A stretch of DNA of 8,672 nt from an uncultured Solirubrobacteraceae bacterium (GTDB taxonomy: Bacteria; Actinomycetota; Thermoleophilia; Solirubrobacterales; Solirubrobacteraceae): assembly GCA_955652215.1 (NCBI GenBank), contig CATPAX010000205.1:1-8672 (forward strand). Direction: 5' to 3'. The position numbers and the translations under genes were made by a program. A model generated the notes under the pieces. The model ran no database searches and was not told the DNA's origin. It was given only the letters and a program-made list of their open reading frames with translations. Positions 6,414 to 8,672 of this stretch are shown piece after piece. Position 1 is the first letter of the stretch. Each line of letters begins with the position of its first letter.

Positions 6414-6435
6414 GTCCCGGGCGTAGTCTCGGGAC
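6414..6435. promoter_or_regulatory. Inverted repeat in the divergent intergenic region (possible operator)
   Basis: GTCCCG (6414-6419) and CGGGAC (6430-6435) form a perfect 6-bp inverted repeat around a 10-nt centre, in the 78-bp gap between the SDR start (6363) and the membrane-protein start (6442). The position, just upstream of the plus-strand ATG, would suit a dimeric repressor site or a small 5' hairpin. No known operator is recognised. Confidence 0.3.
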
Positions 6436-6441
6436 GCCCCG

Positions 6442-7101
6442 ATGCCTGCGTTGACACTGCTTGTCGCCTCGATCGCGATTGCTGACTCCCTCAACCCCTC
6501 GACGGTCGTCCCCGCGCTCTGGATGGCGAGCACTCCCAGCGGACACGTCGTCAGCTTCACGCTCGGTGTGTTCCTGGTGTACCTCGCCGGTGGGCTGGTG
6601 CTCCTGCTGGGTCCGGGGCCGGCGCTCATTTCAGCGCTGCATCACCTGGGAGGAACGGTCGAGCACGCGATCGAAGTCGCTCTAGGCGTGGCTGTGCTCG
6701 CATTCGCGGGGTGGCTGTGGCATGCCCGGCGCAGCCAGAGCACCACGCATCTGCCGCACCCCGCACGTAGCCGCCGGTCGGCGTTCACGCTTGGAGCGGC
6801 GATCATGGCCGTGGAGCTGCCGACCGCGTTTGTGTACTTCGGCGCGATCTCGGCGGTGCTTGCCTTCCATCAGGCGGTCACGGTAAAGGTGGCGCTGGTC
6901 GTCGCTTACAACCTGCTGTTCGTTGTCCCGCTCCTCGTGATCATCGCCATCCGCCGTATCGCCGGCGAGCGCGCCGAGCGTTGGTTCGCGCGCGGCCGCG
7001 AGAAAGTGCTCGGATTCGGCGAAGTACTGCTGGCATGCGTCGCCAGCGCCGGGGGCACGGCGCTGGTGATCATCGGCGTCGCCGGGCTGGTGGCCGCCTA
7101 G
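6442..7101 (+). CDS. Six-helix membrane protein, GAP/LysE-superfamily-like transporter
   Basis: This 219-residue integral membrane protein has about six transmembrane segments: roughly 3-27, 36-58, 75-94, 113-139, 146-171 and 192-217. The N-terminal helix carries ADSLNPSTVVPAL, resembling the SxNP helix start of the LysE/CcdA-type superfamily and of the actinobacterial GAP (sulfolipid-addressing-like) proteins. A polar, basic His/Arg/Ser loop (95-112) separates the two three-helix halves, and a VELPTAFVYFGAI segment opens the second half, which suggests the usual internal pseudo-repeat. The likely role is export of a small molecule or handling of a lipid; no redox-active CxxC is present, which argues against a CcdA disulfide carrier. 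The start at ATG 6442 has only a weak purine stretch upstream. It diverges from the SDR gene and ends in TAG. Confidence 0.75.
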   Translation: MPALTLLVASIAIADSLNPSTVVPALWMASTPSGHVVSFTLGVFLVYLAGGLVLLLGPGPALISALHHLGGTVEHAIEVALGVAVLAFAGWLWHARRSQSTTHLPHPARSRRSAFTLGAAIMAVELPTAFVYFGAISAVLAFHQAVTVKVALVVAYNLLFVVPLLVIIAIRRIAGERAERWFARGREKVLGFGEVLLACVASAGGTALVIIGVAGLVAA

Positions 7102-7164
7102 CCCGCAAAGATTTACGGTGGTCATACCGCGCGAGGCGTAGAACCGCCGCTGGACATCGGGAAG

Positions 7165-7666
7165 ATGCCTCGCGACGCTGCCAAAGGCCCAAGCGCCTCC
7201 ATCAAGCTTGTGACCGTGACCTGCGCGGTGGTTATCGCCGCGTGTGCCAGCGCGAGCTCCACGACCGCATCTACCAACTCCGCGTTCGCCCTCTCGAAGT
7301 GCATGCACGCGTATCGCGTACCGAACTTCCCCGACCCGACCCACGGTCCTGGCGGCGATGGCTTCTCGATCAGCATGTCCCCGGGCGGTCCGCTCACGGT
7401 CGACGGAATTGCTTCAGCGGACCGGCATTCGAGGCTGCGGTCAGGATCTGCAAGCTCTTCGGTGGCGGCAATGCACCATTCCCGGTCTCTGAGAGCCAGA
7501 AGGTCCAGGCGGTCACGTTCGCACGGTGCATGCGCAAGCACGGCGTCTCGAACTTTCCCGATCCGACGTCCCCCCCGGCGGCGGTATCGCTCAGGGTCCC
7601 GCTTCGGCAATCAACCGGGACTCGCCGGCGGTCGAGCACGCAGCCGCTGTGTGCAATCGGCGCTGA
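7165..7666 (+). pseudogene. Two-repeat lipoprotein with FPDP motifs, broken by two -1 frameshifts
   Basis: The gene starts at ATG 7165 with a lipoprotein signal peptide (VVIAAC, lipobox Cys27), so the product would be an outer-face lipoprotein. A repeat unit of about 18 residues occurs twice: KCMHAYRVPNFPDPT (Phe41-Thr59, 7285-7341) and TFARCMRKHGVSNFPDPT (7515-7568). Each is followed by a glycine-rich stretch and an SGPAFEAAVRIC- or SPAVEHAAAVC-like segment, so the protein is an internal duplication. Reading it through requires two frame changes. One lies near 7408-7416, between DGI and SGPAFEA. The other is in the C7 run at 7570-7576, after DPTSPP, and restores GGGIAQGPASAIN and a TGA at 7664. 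Each equals one missing base. It is either a recent pseudogene or carries sequence errors. Similar CMR/FPDP lipoproteins recur in actinobacteria as proteins of unknown function (recollection). Confidence 0.75.
7570..7576 (+). repeat. C7 homopolymer at the second frameshift
   Basis: Seven consecutive C bases. One additional C would join the second FPDP repeat to its in-frame continuation through GGGIAQGP to TGA 7664. Homopolymer slippage in the cell or in sequencing would explain the frameshift. Confidence 0.8.
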
Positions 7667-7685
7667 CTGACCGCGGTCATCCTCT

Positions 7686-7699
7686 GCGCCGAGCGGCGC
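7686..7699. terminator. Hairpin between convergent genes (possible bidirectional terminator)
   Basis: GCGCC (7686-7690) and GGCGC (7695-7699) form a 5-bp stem with a GAGC loop in the 35-bp gap between the stop of the frameshifted lipoprotein gene (7666) and the stop of the opposing lipoprotein gene (7702). There is no T tract on either side, so intrinsic termination is unproven. The position is the main support. Confidence 0.3.
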
Positions 7700-7701
7700 T
7701 C

Positions 7702-8277
7702 TCAGCCCGACGGGTATCCGTTCGCGACAGCGGTCGCCTGCTTCGGGGTGAGGCTCTTCAGATACGTTCGAGCGACGGCTTCCCCGACGGGTTGCTCATC
7801 CTTCTGGGTGGCGCCTGCCCAGCTGAACGAGATCGTGATCAGCCGCAGTCCATCGGTAGTCATGAGTTGCTTCTCGGCGGGGAACCAGTCGGCTTCGAGG
7901 CCAAGCCCTGGGATCGCGGCGGGCGGCGGCGACATAGGGGTGGGGGTGAAGACCTGGGAGGCTTCGATCGCCGTGCGTTCGAGGCGGAAGTACGGCGATG
8001 GGGCACTGTCGAGGTTGGCTATGACGACCACCTGCTTGCCATCGCTGAGTCGTGCGGAAAACGAGCACTGAGGCATCAAATTGTTCCCGGTGGACTGGGA
8101 CGCTGCGATCGCTCCGAGCGGAAGGGAGAGCGAATGTGCGGCCGCGGCCCTGGCAATGGGCAGGCATACCGTGCTGGCACGAGTCCTGCCGGTCGTACGG
8201 TGCGTGTGGCTCGACCCCCCGCAGGAGCACAGGACTGCTGCGAGTGCCGCCATTCCCAGAGGCTTGGTCACGAACAT
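7702..8277 (-). CDS. Hypothetical lipoprotein
   Basis: This is a 191-residue secreted lipoprotein of a family I do not recognise with certainty. The start at ATG 8277 gives a compact signal peptide: Lys5, a hydrophobic core at 7-16, and lipobox LCSC with lipid-carrying Cys19, followed by a Gly/Ser/Thr-rich linker. A longer frame begins at 8319 but would add 14 residues before the signal and overlap the divergent gene. GGTGG lies 7 nt before the chosen ATG. The mature part has two cysteines (Cys38, Cys71) that could form a disulfide, a CSFSARLSDGKQVVVIANL strand region, and an IPGLGLEADWFPAEKQLMT segment. The overall pattern (two Cys, a PGLG-x-A-W block, a surface strand pair) is reminiscent of DUF3558-like actinobacterial lipoproteins, but this is only a resemblance. 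Confidence 0.8.
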   Translation of the reverse strand: MFVTKPLGMAALAAVLCSCGGSSHTHRTTGRTRASTVCLPIARAAAAHSLSLPLGAIAASQSTGNNLMPQCSFSARLSDGKQVVVIANLDSAPSPYFRLERTAIEASQVFTPTPMSPPPAAIPGLGLEADWFPAEKQLMTTDGLRLITISFSWAGATQKDEQPVGEAVARTYLKSLTPKQATAVANGYPSG

Positions 8278-8296
8278 GTCGTTACCACCGTATACC

Positions 8297-8672
8297 ATGA
8301 CACTGGTGACGCCAAGCATAAATCCCCGCTCGGCGGGGAAACCGAGTCTCCGCTCCGTGGCGGCTCAGGGCGGTCGCCAGCCAGGAGATCGCGAGCCCGC
8401 TCCGGACGAACTGCGGCTCCTCCAGGAGTTCGTGAACAGCTTCTGGGATATCGATCGCGGTCAGCCGGAGCAGTGGTCAACCCCCGCGTGGTTCCGCGAG
8501 TGGCTCACACAGCGCGAGCTGGTCGAGTCCGACACAGCGATCACGGAAGTAGATCTGGTCCGTGCGCTGGAGGTTCGAGGAGGCCTGCGCGCACTCCTCT
8601 TGGCCAATAACGGGGCGCCGCTCGACCGAGAGGCGGTCGAACGCCTCAACCGTGCACTGGAGGGCCCGGGTC
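8297..8672 (+). CDS. ABATE/CGNR-type putative transcriptional regulator, N-terminal part (3' end outside window)
   Basis: The frame is open from ATG 8297 to the right edge. From residue 37 it matches the ABATE domain found at the N-terminus of CGNR zinc-finger proteins, thought to be stress-related DNA-binding regulators. Landmarks are DELRLLQEFVNSF, a WFREWLTQREL segment, and LVRALEVRGGLRALLLANNGAPLD followed by an LNRAL helix. The CGNR zinc finger itself would lie beyond the window. The start is uncertain. ATG 8297 leaves only 19 bp to the divergent lipoprotein and places a strong hairpin inside the coding region. GTG 8357 would give the short leader typical of the family and a 79-bp promoter region. 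Neither has a clear ribosome site. The regulator could control the divergent lipoprotein (inference from arrangement only). Confidence 0.75.
   Translation, partial: MTLVTPSINPRSAGKPSLRSVAAQGGRQPGDREPAPDELRLLQEFVNSFWDIDRGQPEQWSTPAWFREWLTQRELVESDTAITEVDLVRALEVRGGLRALLLANNGAPLDREAVERLNRALEGPG
8324..8338. promoter_or_regulatory. Perfect hairpin CCCCGC-TCG-GCGGGG between divergent gene starts
   Basis: A 6-bp GC stem (8324-8329 with 8333-8338) with a 3-nt TCG loop, flanked by AAAT on the left and AAA on the right. It lies between the lipoprotein start at 8277 and the GTG 8357 candidate start of the regulator. It could be an operator for the regulator or a 5' leader hairpin. There is no U tract directly after it on the plus strand; on the minus strand ATTTA follows the stem. 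Confidence 0.35.

Noticed and set aside
6682..7610. Minus-strand frames of 220 and 162 residues antisense to the membrane protein and the lipoprotein
   Set aside because: Composition is shadow-like and the opposite strand carries clear membrane segments and lipoprotein motifs.
7417..8610. Long plus-strand frame continuing from the lipoprotein start at 7165 to 8610
   Set aside because: After the first frameshift it is Arg/Ser-rich shadow sequence across the opposing lipoprotein gene. The homology moves to other frames and ends at 7666.
1..8672. tRNA, rRNA, CRISPR repeats, transposase genes, phage genes
   Set aside because: None was seen: no regularly spaced repeats, no transposase or integrase motifs, and no tRNA-like cloverleaf in the short intergenic gaps.

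Overview
The window is high-GC, densely coded bacterial DNA that looks like a soil actinobacterium, most plausibly Thermoleophilia/Solirubrobacterales-like. That placement is an inference from the gene types: stand-alone LigD-type polymerase, ABATE/CGNR regulator, actinobacterial lipoproteins with an FPDP motif, and frequent GTG starts. No RNA genes, CRISPR array, insertion sequence or phage gene was seen. No gene-free stretch exceeds about 80 bases.

Layout. Positions 1-649 (+) hold the 3' part of an exodeoxyribonuclease III gene. A three-gene minus-strand operon converges on it: a CDP-alcohol phosphatidyltransferase (4371-3505), a fusion of aldo/keto reductase with a PNKP-like kinase and a degenerate HAD phosphatase (3508-1742), and a LigD-type primase-polymerase (1721-654). 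The first two overlap by ATGA and the second gap is 20 bp. ExoIII, the polynucleotide-kinase-like protein and the NHEJ-type polymerase together look like a DNA-end-processing neighbourhood. Diverging from the operon is an anchored SRPBCC protein (4402-4959, +).

Next come two minus-strand genes: an atypical SDR (6363-5704), then a rhodanese-CBS protein (5673-4999). The latter is one continuous reading frame with a single in-frame TGA five codons after the rhodanese catalytic cysteine, a position that is often Cys in related proteins. A stem-loop structure lies immediately downstream of the TGA. This is a candidate selenoprotein, and the main alternatives are a fresh nonsense mutation or a consensus error. 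Diverging from the SDR is a six-helix GAP/LysE-like membrane protein (6442-7101, +).

The right end holds a two-repeat lipoprotein gene with two -1 frameshifts, one in a C7 run (7165-7666, +). A second, intact lipoprotein converges on it (8277-7702, -). The window ends in the start of an ABATE/CGNR-type regulator (8297 onward, +).

TGA is the normal terminator of most genes here, including the rhodanese-CBS gene itself, so the internal TGA is not explained by a variant genetic code.
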